Assembly: GCA_003132025.1 (NCBI GenBank)
Contig: PKWJ01000018.1
Span: 298,115 to 353,338 of the forward strand
Source: Gammaproteobacteria bacterium
GTDB taxonomy: Bacteria; Pseudomonadota; Gammaproteobacteria; Steroidobacterales; Steroidobacteraceae
DNA length: 55,224 bases
Direction: 5' to 3'
The notes beneath the pieces were generated by a model. The model worked only from the letters and a program-made list of their open reading frames with translations. It did not search any database and was not told the origin of the DNA. A program made the translations under genes and the position numbers. This document shows, piece by piece, positions 1-11,461 of the stretch (positions within the stretch are counted from its first letter, which is position 1; each line of letters begins with the position of its first letter).

Positions 1-409
1 GCGCCTTGGCGCACTTGAACATCAGTTCCACCACGTCATCCAGGCGCAGCAGATTGTCCGGGCGGCAGTAGGCCGACAGGGTGCGCGCGCCGTGGACGTG
101 TTCGGTGACGATGTAGCAGTGGCCGTTTTCCTCGCCGGCGTCGTAGATCGGCAAGATGTTCGGGTGGTGCAGCATCCCGACCATGTGCGCTTCGGACAGG
201 AACATCTTGCGGGCGACGCGGGCGCGCTCGTCATCGCCGCCGGCCTCGATGTTGTAGACCTTGATGGCGACGTCACGACCGTAGTACGGGTCATGTGACA
301 TAAACACGGTGCCCGTGCTGCCGTGGCCGACCTCATTGATGATGGGGTACTTGCCAATGCGCTCGGGAATCTTGATCGCGTTTGCGTTTTTCGGTGCGGG
401 AGCTTTCAT
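1..409 (-). CDS. Serine/threonine protein kinase, N-terminal part (runs off the left edge)
   Basis: The reverse strand reads open from an ATG at 409 to the window edge, giving 136 residues of the small lobe of a Hanks-type Ser/Thr kinase. Visible are a glycine loop GHGSTGTV at residues 28-35, the ATP-binding lysine in VAIK at residue 50, a helix-C glutamate near residue 73 (SEAHM), and the family pattern HPNILPIYDAG at 82-92. The hinge and the beginning of the large lobe follow; the catalytic loop lies outside the window. By family it would phosphorylate proteins on Ser/Thr. It is separated from thiL by about 150 bp with no obvious signal. An FHA protein, which could bind phosphothreonine, lies 16 kb away, but no direct link is visible. 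The kinase assignment is firm; substrates are unknown. Confidence 0.85.
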   Translation of the reverse strand, partial: MKAPAPKNANAIKIPERIGKYPIINEVGHGSTGTVFMSHDPYYGRDVAIKVYNIEAGGDDERARVARKMFLSEAHMVGMLHHPNILPIYDAGEENGHCYIVTEHVHGARTLSAYCRPDNLLRLDDVVELMFKCAKA

Positions 410-558
410 CGACCCGAGGACCCCAGGGTCACAGGACCACAGCAGTCAGAATAAGCGCCGGCAATGCCTGCGGGCTGTGATGCGGATCGCGGATCGGGGC
501 CGGCCGCGATGCGCCGTGCGGCAATTTGCAACACCGCCGGGCGACCGGGTCCCAAAGT
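410..558. other. Gap between thiL and the kinase gene
   Basis: This 149-bp stretch holds no convincing gene. Upstream of the kinase start there is only a weak purine run. The sequence has several GC-rich short inverted segments but no stem followed by a T-tract, so no terminator is called for thiL. Confidence 0.4.
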
Positions 559-1524
559 TCAATTGCCGAAGTGATCGAATCCCGAAGGCGAGAACTGCAT
601 CACCTCACCCGCCGAAGTCAGGGTCAGGCCGGCACCGGGATGCAGCGCGCCGATGCGCGTAACGGCCTGTCCAGTGCGCGCCGCCAGCGCCAGCACGGCG
701 CCCGCCTGCGCCTGCGCGGCGGCGAAGCACAGCTCATAATCCTCGCCGCCCCACAGCGCGCTGCGCCAGGCTTCATCGCCGAGCGTACGCCGCAGCGCCG
801 GCGACAGCGGCAGGCGCTCGAGCTCGAGCGTTGCGCCACAGCCACTCGCCGCCAGCAGGCGCGTCGCGTCGATATACACGCCATCCGAGACATCGATGCA
901 GGCGCTGGCGACGCCGCGCAGCGCCTGCCCCAGCGCCGCGCGCGGCGCGGGATACTCGAAACGCTCCCGCAGCCAGGCGGCATCGGCCGCCACCGCCACC
1001 GCGTCGCCGCGCAGGAGTTGCAACCCGCAGGCGGCATCCCCGACGCTGCCGCTGAGGTACAGATCATCGCCGGCTCGCGCGCCGGCACGCCGCAATGCCT
1101 CACCCGCCGGCACCAGGCCCGCCAGCTGCACGGTAATCGACAGCGCGCCGCGGCTCAGGTTGCCGCCCACCAGCGCCACGTCATGGGCGCGCGCCAGGGC
1201 ACCGAAACCGGCCGCGAATTCGCCCAACCAGGCCTCGTCCGCCAGCGGCAGGTTGAGCGACAGCAGCGCCCAGCTCGGACTGGCGCCCATGGCGGCGATG
1301 TCGCTCAGGTTGACCGCCAGCGCACGATGGCCGAGCGCGCGCGGTGCCGCGCCGGGCAGAAAATGCACGCCCTCGATCAATGCGTCGGTGGTGAGCGCCA
1401 GCTCGCAGCCGGCGGGCACCCGCAGCAGCGCGGCATCGTCGCCGATGCCGAGCACGGTGTCGTCGCGGCGCGCCCCAAGCCCGCGAAAATAGCGCTCGAT
1501 CAGTTGCGATTCGGAGACCGCCAC
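559..1524 (-). CDS. thiL: Thiamine-monophosphate kinase ThiL
   Basis: ThiL phosphorylates thiamine monophosphate with ATP to give the active cofactor thiamine diphosphate. The 321-residue product has the family length and starts with the usual N-terminal helix followed by VLGIGDDAALL, the Mg/ATP-binding segment of the PurM-like fold. Other family segments are LALTTDALIEGVHF, AVNLSDIAAMGASP (the second metal-binding aspartate) and ISDG-like CIDVSDGVYIDATRL. The start is a GTG at 1524; no ATG is available at the conserved N-terminus. It is the last gene of the nrdR-rib-nusB-thiL order known from Escherichia and Pseudomonas, 30 bp after nusB. The usual downstream pgpA is absent. Confidence 0.95.
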   Translation of the reverse strand: MAVSESQLIERYFRGLGARRDDTVLGIGDDAALLRVPAGCELALTTDALIEGVHFLPGAAPRALGHRALAVNLSDIAAMGASPSWALLSLNLPLADEAWLGEFAAGFGALARAHDVALVGGNLSRGALSITVQLAGLVPAGEALRRAGARAGDDLYLSGSVGDAACGLQLLRGDAVAVAADAAWLRERFEYPAPRAALGQALRGVASACIDVSDGVYIDATRLLAASGCGATLELERLPLSPALRRTLGDEAWRSALWGGEDYELCFAAAQAQAGAVLALAARTGQAVTRIGALHPGAGLTLTSAGEVMQFSPSGFDHFGN

Positions 1525-1554
1525 GGCCAGGTCTGGGCATCGGCGCCGCGGCGC

Positions 1555-1992
1555 TCAATGCTCCTGGATACGCCACAGGCGCGCCGCGCGATCGAGCACG
1601 CCATTGACGAATTTGTGGCCGTCGGTGGCACCAAAGCGGCGCGCAAGATTCACTGCTTCGTTGATCACCACACGGAACGGCACCTCGAGCCGGTGCTGCA
1701 GCTCGTAGCTGCCGATCAGCAGCAGTGCGTGCTCGACCGGATCGAGCTCGGCCGGTTTGCGGTCCAGCAGCGGCGCGAGCGCGGCATCGAGCTCGTCGTG
1801 CGAGCCGCAGATGGCGGCCACCAGCGCCTCGAAATACGCGGCATCGGCCCGGGGCATGTCGGCGTCGCTGGCGAACTCGGACACCAGGTCCTGCCATTCG
1901 CAGCTGTTGAGCTGCCAGCGATACAGCGCCTGCAGCGCCAGTTTACGCGCCACCGTGCGGGCGCCGGAGTTGCGCTCGAATCGGCCGCTCAC
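1555..1992 (-). CDS. nusB: Transcription antitermination factor NusB
   Basis: NusB is a small all-helical RNA-binding protein that joins NusE (S10) on boxA to suppress termination in rRNA operons. The 145-residue product has the full fold: N-terminal RKLALQALYRWQL, the middle helices, and the C-terminal signature VINEAVNLARRFGATDGHKFVNGVLDRAA. The start is a GTG at 1992 whose last bases overlap the TGA of ribH by 4 bp (GTGA), so translation is probably coupled. This ribH-nusB adjacency is conserved across many proteobacteria. Confidence 0.96.
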   Translation of the reverse strand: MSGRFERNSGARTVARKLALQALYRWQLNSCEWQDLVSEFASDADMPRADAAYFEALVAAICGSHDELDAALAPLLDRKPAELDPVEHALLLIGSYELQHRLEVPFRVVINEAVNLARRFGATDGHKFVNGVLDRAARLWRIQEH

Positions 1993-2462
1993 TTCAGCCG
2001 CCGCAGCAGACTGACCATCGCGAGCGCGGTGTCGAGCGCCTCACCACCCTTGTTGAGCGAGTCCGGCGCCGCACGTTCCAGCGCCTGCGCGCGCGTATCC
2101 ACGGTCAGTACCCCGAAACTCACCGGCACACCGGTGTCGAGCATCACGCGCTGCAGGCCGTGGGCGCACTCGCCGGCGACGAATTCGAAATGCGCCGTAT
2201 CGCCGCGGATCACGCATCCCAGCGCCACCACGGCGTCGATGTCGCCCTGCAGTGCCATGGCTCTGGCGGCCAACGGCAGCTCGAATGCACCCGGCACGTG
2301 TTCCACCAGCAACGCCGCGTCGGTGCCGCCGTGCATGCGCCACGCGGCGCGCGCGGCATCCAGCAGCGCATCGACGATGTCATCGTTGTAGCGCGCAGCG
2401 ACGATTGCGAATTTGAACTCGCTCGCCGCATACACGCCCGTTTGAGTGGCGGCGGTACCCAT
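1989..2462 (-). CDS. ribH: 6,7-dimethyl-8-ribityllumazine synthase
   Basis: Lumazine synthase condenses 5-amino-6-ribitylaminouracil with 3,4-dihydroxybutanone 4-phosphate, the penultimate riboflavin step, and usually forms 60-mers or decamers. The 157-residue product has the N-terminal FAIVAARYNDDIVDALLDAA, the substrate loop VPGAFELPLAA, the VALGCVIRGDTAHFEFVAGE segment and the C-terminal NKGGEALDTALAM. The ATG at 2462 was chosen because the family alignment begins there; the open frame continues further upstream without similarity, overlapping ribBX. The catalytic histidine sits in GDTAHFEF. It lies 26 bp after ribBX and overlaps nusB by 4 bp. Confidence 0.96.
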   Translation of the reverse strand: MGTAATQTGVYAASEFKFAIVAARYNDDIVDALLDAARAAWRMHGGTDAALLVEHVPGAFELPLAARAMALQGDIDAVVALGCVIRGDTAHFEFVAGECAHGLQRVMLDTGVPVSFGVLTVDTRAQALERAAPDSLNKGGEALDTALAMVSLLRRLK

Positions 2463-2488
2463 ATGAAGGTGCGAAGTATAGCGAAGCT

Positions 2489-3661
<1,173 letters not shown>

Positions 3662-3689
3662 ACGCGCACGCTACCACGGCCCCGTGGCT

Positions 3690-4385
3690 TTAGGCCAAGG
3701 CGCCGATGGCGCTGCCCACGGCCGCCGTGGCGGCCATCGCCAGCGCCCCCCAGAGCGTGACGCGCAGGGCTGCAGCCCCGATTGGTGCACCGCCGGCACG
3801 CGCCGCCAGGCCGCCGAGCAGCGCCAGAAACAGCAGCGAGCTGGCGGCGAGCACCGGGCTCAGGATTGCGACCGGACTCCACAGCACCACCAGCAGTGGC
3901 AGCAGTGCGCCAGTGGCGAAACTTGCGGCCGAGGCCAGCGACGCCTGCAGCGGTCGCGCCCGATGCGTCGCCGACAAGCCGAGCTCGTCGCGGGCGTGTG
4001 CCGCCAGCGCATCCTTCTGCATCAGCTGCGTCGCCACCTGTTCGGCCAGGGCTGGCGCCAGTCCGCGCTGCACATAGATGGCGGCCAGCTCGGCACGCTC
4101 GGAGTCTTCATCCGCCGCCAGTTCGCGGCGCTCGCGTTCCAGGTCCGAGCGTTCGCTGTCGGCCTGCGAGCTCACTGAAACGTACTCGCCGGCGGCCATC
4201 GACATCGCCCCGCCCACCAGGCCGGCAACGCCGACCACCACCGCCTGGCTGCGCGAGACATGCGTGGCCGCGACACCGACCAGCAGACTCGACACGGAAA
4301 CGATGCCGTCGTTGGCGCCCAGCACCGCGGCGCGCAGCCAGCCGCTGCGATTGGAGTAGTGGCGCTCGAATTGATGGCGCCTCAT
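3690..4385 (-). CDS. VIT1/CCC1-family iron/manganese transporter
   Basis: The 231-residue product has the VIT/CCC1 layout. It starts with a short N-terminus followed by transmembrane segment 1 (AAVLGANDGIVSVSSLLVGV). The second helix contains the family signature GGAMSMAAGEYVSVSSQADSE. A charged, glutamate-rich cytoplasmic helical pair (residues about 75-135, the metal-binding domain in this family) and three further hydrophobic segments at the C-terminus complete it. Such proteins move Fe(II) or Mn(II) out of the cytoplasm. The start is the ATG at 4385, which overlaps the stop of the DUF2937 gene by 4 bp (ATGA), so the two are almost certainly co-translated. Its position inside a riboflavin operon is unusual. 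Function is by family; the ion is not known. Confidence 0.88.
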   Translation of the reverse strand: MRRHQFERHYSNRSGWLRAAVLGANDGIVSVSSLLVGVAATHVSRSQAVVVGVAGLVGGAMSMAAGEYVSVSSQADSERSDLERERRELAADEDSERAELAAIYVQRGLAPALAEQVATQLMQKDALAAHARDELGLSATHRARPLQASLASAASFATGALLPLLVVLWSPVAILSPVLAASSLLFLALLGGLAARAGGAPIGAAALRVTLWGALAMAATAAVGSAIGALA

Positions 4386-4927
4386 CGCAGCCGCGGCTCG
4401 GTGCGGCGCGGCGGCACGCGCGGCGGCGCAGTTCCCGCCGCGAACAGCGCGGCGACACCGTGCCACAGGCCGAGAAAAATCGCCCACAGCAGCACGCCCA
4501 CCGCGAGCGCGAATACGGCGCTCTGCAGGTCGAGCGTAAAGGCCGGCTGGTAGCTGCCCCAGGTGGCGCTCAGCAGCGAGCTGTCAGGATGCAGCAGCAG
4601 ATATGCGCACTGGTGCAGCAGGTCGGTGTCGAGCGCCGCCAGCAGTGCGCGCAGGCGGTCGGCGGTCTGCACCATCGCCTGCAGCGCTGCGCCCTCCTGG
4701 TGAAACGTCGCATCGCCGCTTTCCAGGTGGTAGCGGATCAGTTCGGCGAGGCTGCCGCCATGATTGCTGTCGGCAATCGTCTGGAATGGCTTCAGATCCG
4801 CCAGCACCTGATCGAGTCGGCCGCCGGCGCGTTGCCGGTATTGAACGATGAAGCTTGGAATGCAGCCCGCCGCCACCACCGCGGCCAGCAGCACGATGCG
4901 ATCGAATATTTCACGCACGAATTTCAT
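4382..4927 (-). CDS. DUF2937 family membrane protein
   Basis: This 181-residue protein matches the DUF2937 pattern. It has an N-terminal helix (IFDRIVLLAAVVAAGCIPSF), then the IVQYRQRAGGRLDQVLADL segment, a central soluble region, and a second hydrophobic segment near residues 138-163 (SAVFALAVGVLLWAIFLGLW). The C-terminus is a short proline/arginine tail. Two membrane spans with a central helical, probably periplasmic, domain are predicted. Biochemical role is unknown. It lies 16 bp after ribE and overlaps the VIT gene by 4 bp, suggesting that the pair acts together. Confidence 0.75.
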   Translation of the reverse strand: MKFVREIFDRIVLLAAVVAAGCIPSFIVQYRQRAGGRLDQVLADLKPFQTIADSNHGGSLAELIRYHLESGDATFHQEGAALQAMVQTADRLRALLAALDTDLLHQCAYLLLHPDSSLLSATWGSYQPAFTLDLQSAVFALAVGVLLWAIFLGLWHGVAALFAAGTAPPRVPPRRTEPRLR

Positions 4928-4943
4928 GATCGGCTCAAAACCC

Positions 4944-5537
4944 TCAACCGGCGGCCAGCAGCCGCTCGGTGTAGCGCGCGATCACATCGACTTCCAGATT
5001 GACCCGCTCACCGACCGCAAGCCCGGCCAGCGTGGTGACCGCCAGCGTGTGCGGCACCAGGTTGACCTCGAACTCCTGCTGCTCGGCCGCGTTCACCGTC
5101 AGACTCACCCCATCGAGCGCGACCGACCCCTTGCGCGCGACATAGCGCGCCAGCGCCGCCGGCACGCGGATGCGAAATCGCTGCGAGCGCGCCTCGTCGG
5201 CGCGCTCGCAGATCTCGGCGACGCCATCGACGTGTCCGGACACCAGGTGCCCGCCGAGCGCGTCGCCGGCGCGCAGCGCCGGCTCCAGGTTGACGCGCCG
5301 CCCCACGCGCCAGTCGCCGATGGTGGTGAGCGAGAGCGTCTCGCGCGACACGTCGGCGCTGAAGGCGCGCGGCTGCAACGCTACCGCGGTCAGGCACACG
5401 CCGGCCACCGCGATGCTGTCGCCGATCGCGGTGCGCGACAGGTCGAGCCGATCCACGCCCACCGTCAAGCGCGTATCCCCGCCCAGGGCTTCCAGCGCAA
5501 CGATGCGACCCACGTCCTGAATGATGCCGGTGAACAT
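4944..5537 (-). CDS. ribE: Riboflavin synthase alpha chain
   Basis: Riboflavin synthase dismutates two molecules of 6,7-dimethyl-8-ribityllumazine to riboflavin and its diaminouracil precursor. The 197-residue product starts with the hallmark MFTGIIQDVG and shows the two-barrel repeat: VAGVCLTAV / FSADVSRETL in the first half and GSVALDGVSLTVN / VNLVPHTLAVTTL in the second, with GHLVSGHVDG between. The ATG at 5537 is fixed by the invariant N-terminus. It follows ribD by 5 bp. The symbol ribE is the proteobacterial one (ribC in Escherichia). Confidence 0.96.
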   Translation of the reverse strand: MFTGIIQDVGRIVALEALGGDTRLTVGVDRLDLSRTAIGDSIAVAGVCLTAVALQPRAFSADVSRETLSLTTIGDWRVGRRVNLEPALRAGDALGGHLVSGHVDGVAEICERADEARSQRFRIRVPAALARYVARKGSVALDGVSLTVNAAEQQEFEVNLVPHTLAVTTLAGLAVGERVNLEVDVIARYTERLLAAG

Positions 5538-5542
5538 GCGGC

Positions 5543-6679
5543 CTAAACCCGCGCCGCCGGTGCTACCGGCACCGCCGTCAGGCGCAGATCCGGCCCGACC
5601 GGCGTGCATTCGCTGAAATCCAGTCGCATGCGCTGCTCGAGCTGCGAGATCTCGGGCAATTCTACCAGTGCCCGCGCCGCGGGCCCGAGCAGGCTCGGCG
5701 CCAGGTAGACGATGAACTCGTCCACCAGCCGCGACTGCAGCAACGCACCGGCCAGGCGGGCGCCCGCCTCGACCCAGATTTCATTCGCCTCAAGCTCACC
5801 CAGCCGGCGCAGCACCGCTGCCAGATCAAGTCCACCCGCGGCAGCACGGGCGACAGTCTCCACGCGCACGCCGCGGCGCGTAAGTTCCTCGCGGCGCGCG
5901 CCGTCCAGGCTCGCGGTGAACACCAGCGCCGGCCCTTCGCGATCGAACATGCGCGCCTTCGGCGGCACCCGCAGCTCGCTGTCGAGCAGTACCCGCAGCG
6001 GCTGGCGGGTCGCGCCCTCGACGCGCACATTAAGCGCCGGATCGTCGGCCAGCACCGTGCCGCTGCCGCTCAGCACCACCGAACTGCGCGCCCGAAATCG
6101 CTGTGCGTCCTGGCGTGCGGCCGGGCCGGTGATCCAGCGGCTGGCGCCGTTGGCCAATGCCGTGCGGCCGTCCAGGCTGGCTCCGAGCTTGACCCGCACC
6201 CAGGGCAGCCCGGTGCGCATGCGCTTGAAGAACCCCTGGTTGAGGGCGCGCGCCTCCGCGGCCAGCAGCTCACCGACGGTATCGATGCCGGCGGCGCGCA
6301 ATGCCGCAAGACCAGCGCCGTTGACCAGTGGATTCGGATCGGCGCTCGCGTACACCACGCGCCCGACGCCGGCGCCGATCAGCGCCTGCACGCACGGCGG
6401 CGTGCGGCCGGTATGGGCGCAGGGCTCGAGCGTCACATAGGCGGTGGCACCGCGCGCCGACTCGCCGGCCGCGGCCAGCGCGTGTACTTCGGCGTGCGCT
6501 TCCCCGGCGCGCTGGTGCCAGCCCTCGCCCACCACGCGCCCGTCGCGCACCAGCACGCAGCCGACGCGCGGATTAGGGTCGGTGGTATATAGACCGCGCG
6601 CCGCCAGTTCCAGCGCGCGCCGCATATGGCGCATGTCGCGCTCGCTCTGGCTGGCATCGCTATCGGCATGTTCGTTCAT
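5543..6679 (-). CDS. ribD: Bifunctional diaminohydroxyphosphoribosylaminopyrimidine deaminase / 5-amino-6-(5-phosphoribosylamino)uracil reductase RibD
   Basis: RibD performs the deamination and side-chain reduction steps after GTP cyclohydrolase II. The first 150 residues are a zinc deaminase with [11 protein letters not shown], the HAE motif at 62-64 and [11 protein letters not shown] at 86-96. The remainder is an NADPH reductase domain of dihydrofolate-reductase fold ([41 protein letters not shown]). The length of 378 is normal. It overlaps nrdR by 4 bp (ATGA) at its start, the classic nrdR-ribD arrangement. Confidence 0.96.
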   Translation of the reverse strand: MNEHADSDASQSERDMRHMRRALELAARGLYTTDPNPRVGCVLVRDGRVVGEGWHQRAGEAHAEVHALAAAGESARGATAYVTLEPCAHTGRTPPCVQALIGAGVGRVVYASADPNPLVNGAGLAALRAAGIDTVGELLAAEARALNQGFFKRMRTGLPWVRVKLGASLDGRTALANGASRWITGPAARQDAQRFRARSSVVLSGSGTVLADDPALNVRVEGATRQPLRVLLDSELRVPPKARMFDREGPALVFTASLDGARREELTRRGVRVETVARAAAGGLDLAAVLRRLGELEANEIWVEAGARLAGALLQSRLVDEFIVYLAPSLLGPAARALVELPEISQLEQRMRLDFSECTPVGPDLRLTAVPVAPAARV

Positions 6680-7206
6680 GACTTCGATTTCACCGCAGTG
6701 TCACCCGGCAGCAGCGGCAGCTGTTCGGAATCGGGCTTCTCCTCGCGTCGCCGCCGATGATGCCGCAGCCGCTCGACCTCCTCGCGAAACGCCTCGGCGT
6801 CCTGGAAGCTGCGGTACACCGACGCGAAGCGCACGTAACCGACCTCGTCCAAGTGGCGCAGTTCCTCCATCACGAATTCCCCGATGGTGCGCGCCGGTAC
6901 TTCGCGCTCGCCGAATACCCGTAACTTGTGACAAATGCGGCTCACGGCCTGCTCGATTGCCTCGGCGCTGACCGGGCGCTTCTCCAGCGCCTTGATCATG
7001 CCGTGGGCCAGTTTGCGTTCATCAAACGGCTCGCGGCTGCCGTCGCTCTTGACGACGCGCGGCATCAGCAGTTCGGCCGTTTCAAAGGTGGTGAAGCGCT
7101 CGCCGCAGCTCAGGCACTCGCGCCGCCGGCGAATCTGGCCGCCGTCGGCGGCCAGCCGCGAGTCGGTTACCTTGGTCTCGACGTGGCCGCAGAAGGGACA
7201 ATGCAT
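6676..7206 (-). CDS. nrdR: Transcriptional repressor NrdR
   Basis: NrdR represses ribonucleotide reductase genes by binding NrdR boxes when loaded with ATP/dATP. The 176-residue product has the N-terminal zinc ribbon (C3, C6, then the [12 protein letters not shown] pair) followed by an ATP-cone domain ([16 protein letters not shown] ... [15 protein letters not shown]). The C-terminus carries a short basic tail. It sits 19 bp after glyA and overlaps ribD by 4 bp. No NrdR box was recognised within the window. Confidence 0.96.
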   Translation of the reverse strand: MHCPFCGHVETKVTDSRLAADGGQIRRRRECLSCGERFTTFETAELLMPRVVKSDGSREPFDERKLAHGMIKALEKRPVSAEAIEQAVSRICHKLRVFGEREVPARTIGEFVMEELRHLDEVGYVRFASVYRSFQDAEAFREEVERLRHHRRRREEKPDSEQLPLLPGDTAVKSKS

Positions 7207-7225
7207 CGACTGCCCGGGTCAGGGT

Positions 7226-8482
7226 TCAATCCGAGTAAACCGGGAATCGGCCGCACAGTTCGACCACCTGCGGCCGCACGCGTTCGATCGCGCTGTCGGC
7301 GCCGCCGGCGTCGAGAATGTCGGCGATCCAGCCGGTGACCTTGCGGATCTCCGGCTCCTTGAAGCCGCGCGTGGTCGACGCCGGCGTGCCCAGCCGCAGG
7401 CCGCTGGCGATCATCGGCGGCCGTGGATCGTTCGGCACCGCATTCTTGTTGACCGTGATATTGGCCCGGCCGAGCGCCGCGTCGGCATCCTTGCCGGTGA
7501 TATCGCGGCCGACCAGGCTGAGCAGCAGCAGGTGATTATCGGTGCCGCCCGAGACGATGCCGTAGCCGCGCGCGGCCAGCGCCGCGCACATGGCGCGCGC
7601 ATTCGCCACCACCTGGCGCTGGTACTGCTTGAATTCGGGCTGCAGCGCCTCGAGCAGCGCCACCGCCTTGGCGGCGATCACGTGCATCAGCGGACCGCCC
7701 TGGGTGCCCGGAAACACCATCGAATTGAGTTTCTTCGTGATGGCATCATTGGCGCGCGCCAGGATCATGCCGCCGCGCGGCCCGCGCAGCGTCTTGTGGG
7801 TGGTGGTCGTGACCACGTCTGCAATCGGCAGCGGGTTCGGATATTCCCCGGCGGCCACCAGGCCGGCGACATGCGCCATGTCGACGAACAGCAGCGCGCC
7901 GACCTTATCGGCAATGGCGCGAAAGCGCGGGAAATCCAGCACGCGCGAATAGGCCGAAAAACCCGCCACGATCATCTTCGGCTTGTGTTCCAGCGCCAGC
8001 GCCTCGATCTGCTCGTAGTCGATCAGCCCGGTGTCCGGGCGCACACCGTACTGGAATGCATGAAACAGCTTGCCGGAGAAGTTCACCTTGGCACCGTGTG
8101 TCAGGTGACCACCATGGTCCAGGCTCATGCCGAGAATCACGTCGCCCGGCGCCAGCAGTGCCAGGTACACCGCCGCGTTGGCCTGCGACCCCGAGTGCGG
8201 CTGCACGTTGGCATAGTCGGCGCCGAACAGTTTCTTCGCTCGATCGATCGCCAGCTGCTCGGCAATGTCGACGAATTCACAGCCGCCGTAGTAGCGCTTG
8301 CCCGGGTAGCCTTCCGCGTACTTGTTGGTCAGCGAGGAACCCTGCGCCTGCAGCACCCGCGGACTGGCGTAGTTCTCCGAGGCGATGAGCTCGATGTGAT
8401 CCTCCTGGCGCTGCCGCTCGCCGTCGAGCGCGCGCTGGAGTTCCGGGTCGACATCCTTGATGAGCAGACGGTTCGAAAACAT
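7226..8482 (-). CDS. glyA: Serine hydroxymethyltransferase
   Basis: GlyA is the PLP enzyme that interconverts serine plus tetrahydrofolate with glycine plus methylene-tetrahydrofolate, the main one-carbon source. The 418-residue product is full length. Typical segments are the N-terminal [18 protein letters not shown], the PLP-lysine motif [29 protein letters not shown] and [21 protein letters not shown] (here as MVFPGTQGG). The ATG at 8482 follows a weak purine stretch. It is the probable first gene of the long operon to thiL, since the gap to nrdR is only 19 bp and a 90-bp leader region lies upstream. Confidence 0.97.
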   Translation of the reverse strand: MFSNRLLIKDVDPELQRALDGERQRQEDHIELIASENYASPRVLQAQGSSLTNKYAEGYPGKRYYGGCEFVDIAEQLAIDRAKKLFGADYANVQPHSGSQANAAVYLALLAPGDVILGMSLDHGGHLTHGAKVNFSGKLFHAFQYGVRPDTGLIDYEQIEALALEHKPKMIVAGFSAYSRVLDFPRFRAIADKVGALLFVDMAHVAGLVAAGEYPNPLPIADVVTTTTHKTLRGPRGGMILARANDAITKKLNSMVFPGTQGGPLMHVIAAKAVALLEALQPEFKQYQRQVVANARAMCAALAARGYGIVSGGTDNHLLLLSLVGRDITGKDADAALGRANITVNKNAVPNDPRPPMIASGLRLGTPASTTRGFKEPEIRKVTGWIADILDAGGADSAIERVRPQVVELCGRFPVYSD

Positions 8483-8533
8483 GAATCAACTGCCTTTCGT
8501 GGTTAGGCTCTGATACGAGCGGAAAGGCGCGGG

Positions 8534-8539
8534 ATTGTA
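8534..8539 (-). promoter_or_regulatory. Possible -10 box for the glyA-nrdR-rib operon
   Basis: On the minus strand the 90-bp leader between glyA and the deacetylase gene contains TACAAT, about 50 bp before the glyA start. No good -35 hexamer is seen 16-18 bp further upstream, so the call is weak. No glycine or other riboswitch fold was recognised in this leader. Confidence 0.3.
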
Positions 8540-8572
8540 CCCGAACAGGCGCATTTCAGGCGCCGCGCGGCT

Positions 8573-9529
8573 TTAGGCGGCGAGCAGAGCCTCCACCACG
8601 CCGCACCAGGTGCGGGCAATGTTACCCCGATCGTACCCGCCACCGCCCAATGCCAGCACGCGGCCGTGGCCCAGGCGGTCGGCCAGCAGGCACAGTTCAC
8701 GCGCCGCGCGCGCATGACAGGTGCTCGAGAGCTTCAGGTGCGTGATCGGATCGCCGGCGACGCTGTCGGCACCGCACTGCAGTATCATGAATGCCGGAGC
8801 GTAACGTTCCACGTGCGCCAGCATGCCCGGCCACACCGCGTTGAACTGCGCGTCGCCGGCGCCGGCCGGCAGCGGTACGTTGAGCTTGGTGCCGGCGGCG
8901 GCGCCGCGGCCGATTTCGGCATCGGAACCGGTGCCCGGATACAGCGACTGGCCGCTCTCGTGCAGGTCGGCAAAGATCAGCTCGGGATCGTCGTCGAAGG
9001 CGTAATAGACCCCATCGCCGTGATGCGCGTCGATATCCACGTAGGCGATGCGCGACAGCCCGTGCGCGCGCCGCAGGTGCTCGATCACCACGCCACAGTC
9101 ATTGAACACGCAGAACCCGGCGGCCCGGTCGCGCGCGGCATGATGCAGGCCGCCGATGGGTACGAACGCGCGCCGGCGCAGGCCCTGCATGATCCAGTCG
9201 GCGGCCGAAAGGCTCGAGCCAACCACGCAGGCGGCAGACTCGTACACGCCGCGATATGCGGGCGTATCGCCCGCGTCCAGCCAGCCGTTGCCCGCCTGTG
9301 AGCGCTCGGCGACGAACTGCAGGTACTCGGGCGTATGAAACAGCAGCAGCTCGGCCTCGGCGGCCTCGCGCGGCTCGAGCAGCGCGACGTGCGCGCCCAG
9401 GCCGCGCTGCGCGAATTCGCGTTCGAATACGCCGTGGCGGTCCGGACCGAACGGATGGCCGTCGCCAAACCCGTAACGGGCCAGCTGCTCACCGAGCACG
9501 ACTGCAACCTCTGGGCCTGGGGCGTTCAA
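8573..9529 (-). CDS. Histone deacetylase family protein (AcuC/acetoin-utilisation-like)
   Basis: This protein of about 318 residues belongs to the arginase/deacetylase fold. Recognisable are FGDGHPFGPDRH near the N-terminus, GGLHHAARDRAAGFCVFND (active-site histidine pair), YVDIDAHHGDGVYYAF (zinc ligands Asp and His), LQCGADS (third zinc aspartate) and GGGGYDRGN near the C-terminus. It would remove acyl groups from protein lysines or small amides; the substrate is unknown. The first usable start is a TTG at 9529, just downstream of a stop. A GTG at 9499 with an AGAGG ribosome-binding sequence 8 bp upstream is an alternative but would cut the first strand. It is divergent from ettA. Confidence 0.88.
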   Translation of the reverse strand: MNAPGPEVAVVLGEQLARYGFGDGHPFGPDRHGVFEREFAQRGLGAHVALLEPREAAEAELLLFHTPEYLQFVAERSQAGNGWLDAGDTPAYRGVYESAACVVGSSLSAADWIMQGLRRRAFVPIGGLHHAARDRAAGFCVFNDCGVVIEHLRRAHGLSRIAYVDIDAHHGDGVYYAFDDDPELIFADLHESGQSLYPGTGSDAEIGRGAAAGTKLNVPLPAGAGDAQFNAVWPGMLAHVERYAPAFMILQCGADSVAGDPITHLKLSSTCHARAARELCLLADRLGHGRVLALGGGGYDRGNIARTWCGVVEALLAA

Positions 9530-9656
9530 GGGCTACGCTTCGAGCTTTTGAGCCTGCGACACTGCAGACCGCGGCAAGATATCACACCGCAGTAGCACCG
9601 CACCTGCGCGTTCAATGATAATGCGCGCCCTCCACAAGAGTGCGATCTGGAACCCC

Positions 9657-11330
<1,674 letters not shown>

Positions 11331-11398
11331 CGCGCGCGATGTTATGTCCGGGCGTTATGTCTGCAAGCCCCTGGCAGGCCTAGCACTGCGCCGTCGCC

Positions 11399-11427
11399 GT
11401 GCCACTGTGTCGCCATTCGGCTACACT
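11399..11427 (+). promoter_or_regulatory. Possible sigma-70 promoter for the DUF4145-like gene
   Basis: GTGCCA (11399-11404) and TACACT (11422-11427) are separated by 17 bp, each matching 4 of 6 consensus positions, about 34 bp ahead of the ATG at 11462. The rest of the ettA-to-gene gap (11331-11461) shows no other clear signal. Confidence 0.35.
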
Positions 11428-11461
11428 GATCGCGCGTAAAACAGCATAAGCAAGCGGCACC

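Noticed and set aside
526-2391. A 621-codon open frame on the plus strand across thiL, nusB and ribH
   Set aside because: It is antisense to three recognised genes, rich in Arg, Ala and Gln, and has no domain pattern. GC-rich genes commonly give such shadows.
8483-8572. Possible riboswitch ahead of glyA
   Set aside because: The 90-bp leader is too short for a tandem glycine riboswitch and shows no conserved core; only a -10-like box is visible.
9615-9656. Upstream in-frame ATG of ettA
   Set aside because: EttA proteins begin at MAQYxYTM; the extra 14 residues have no similarity.
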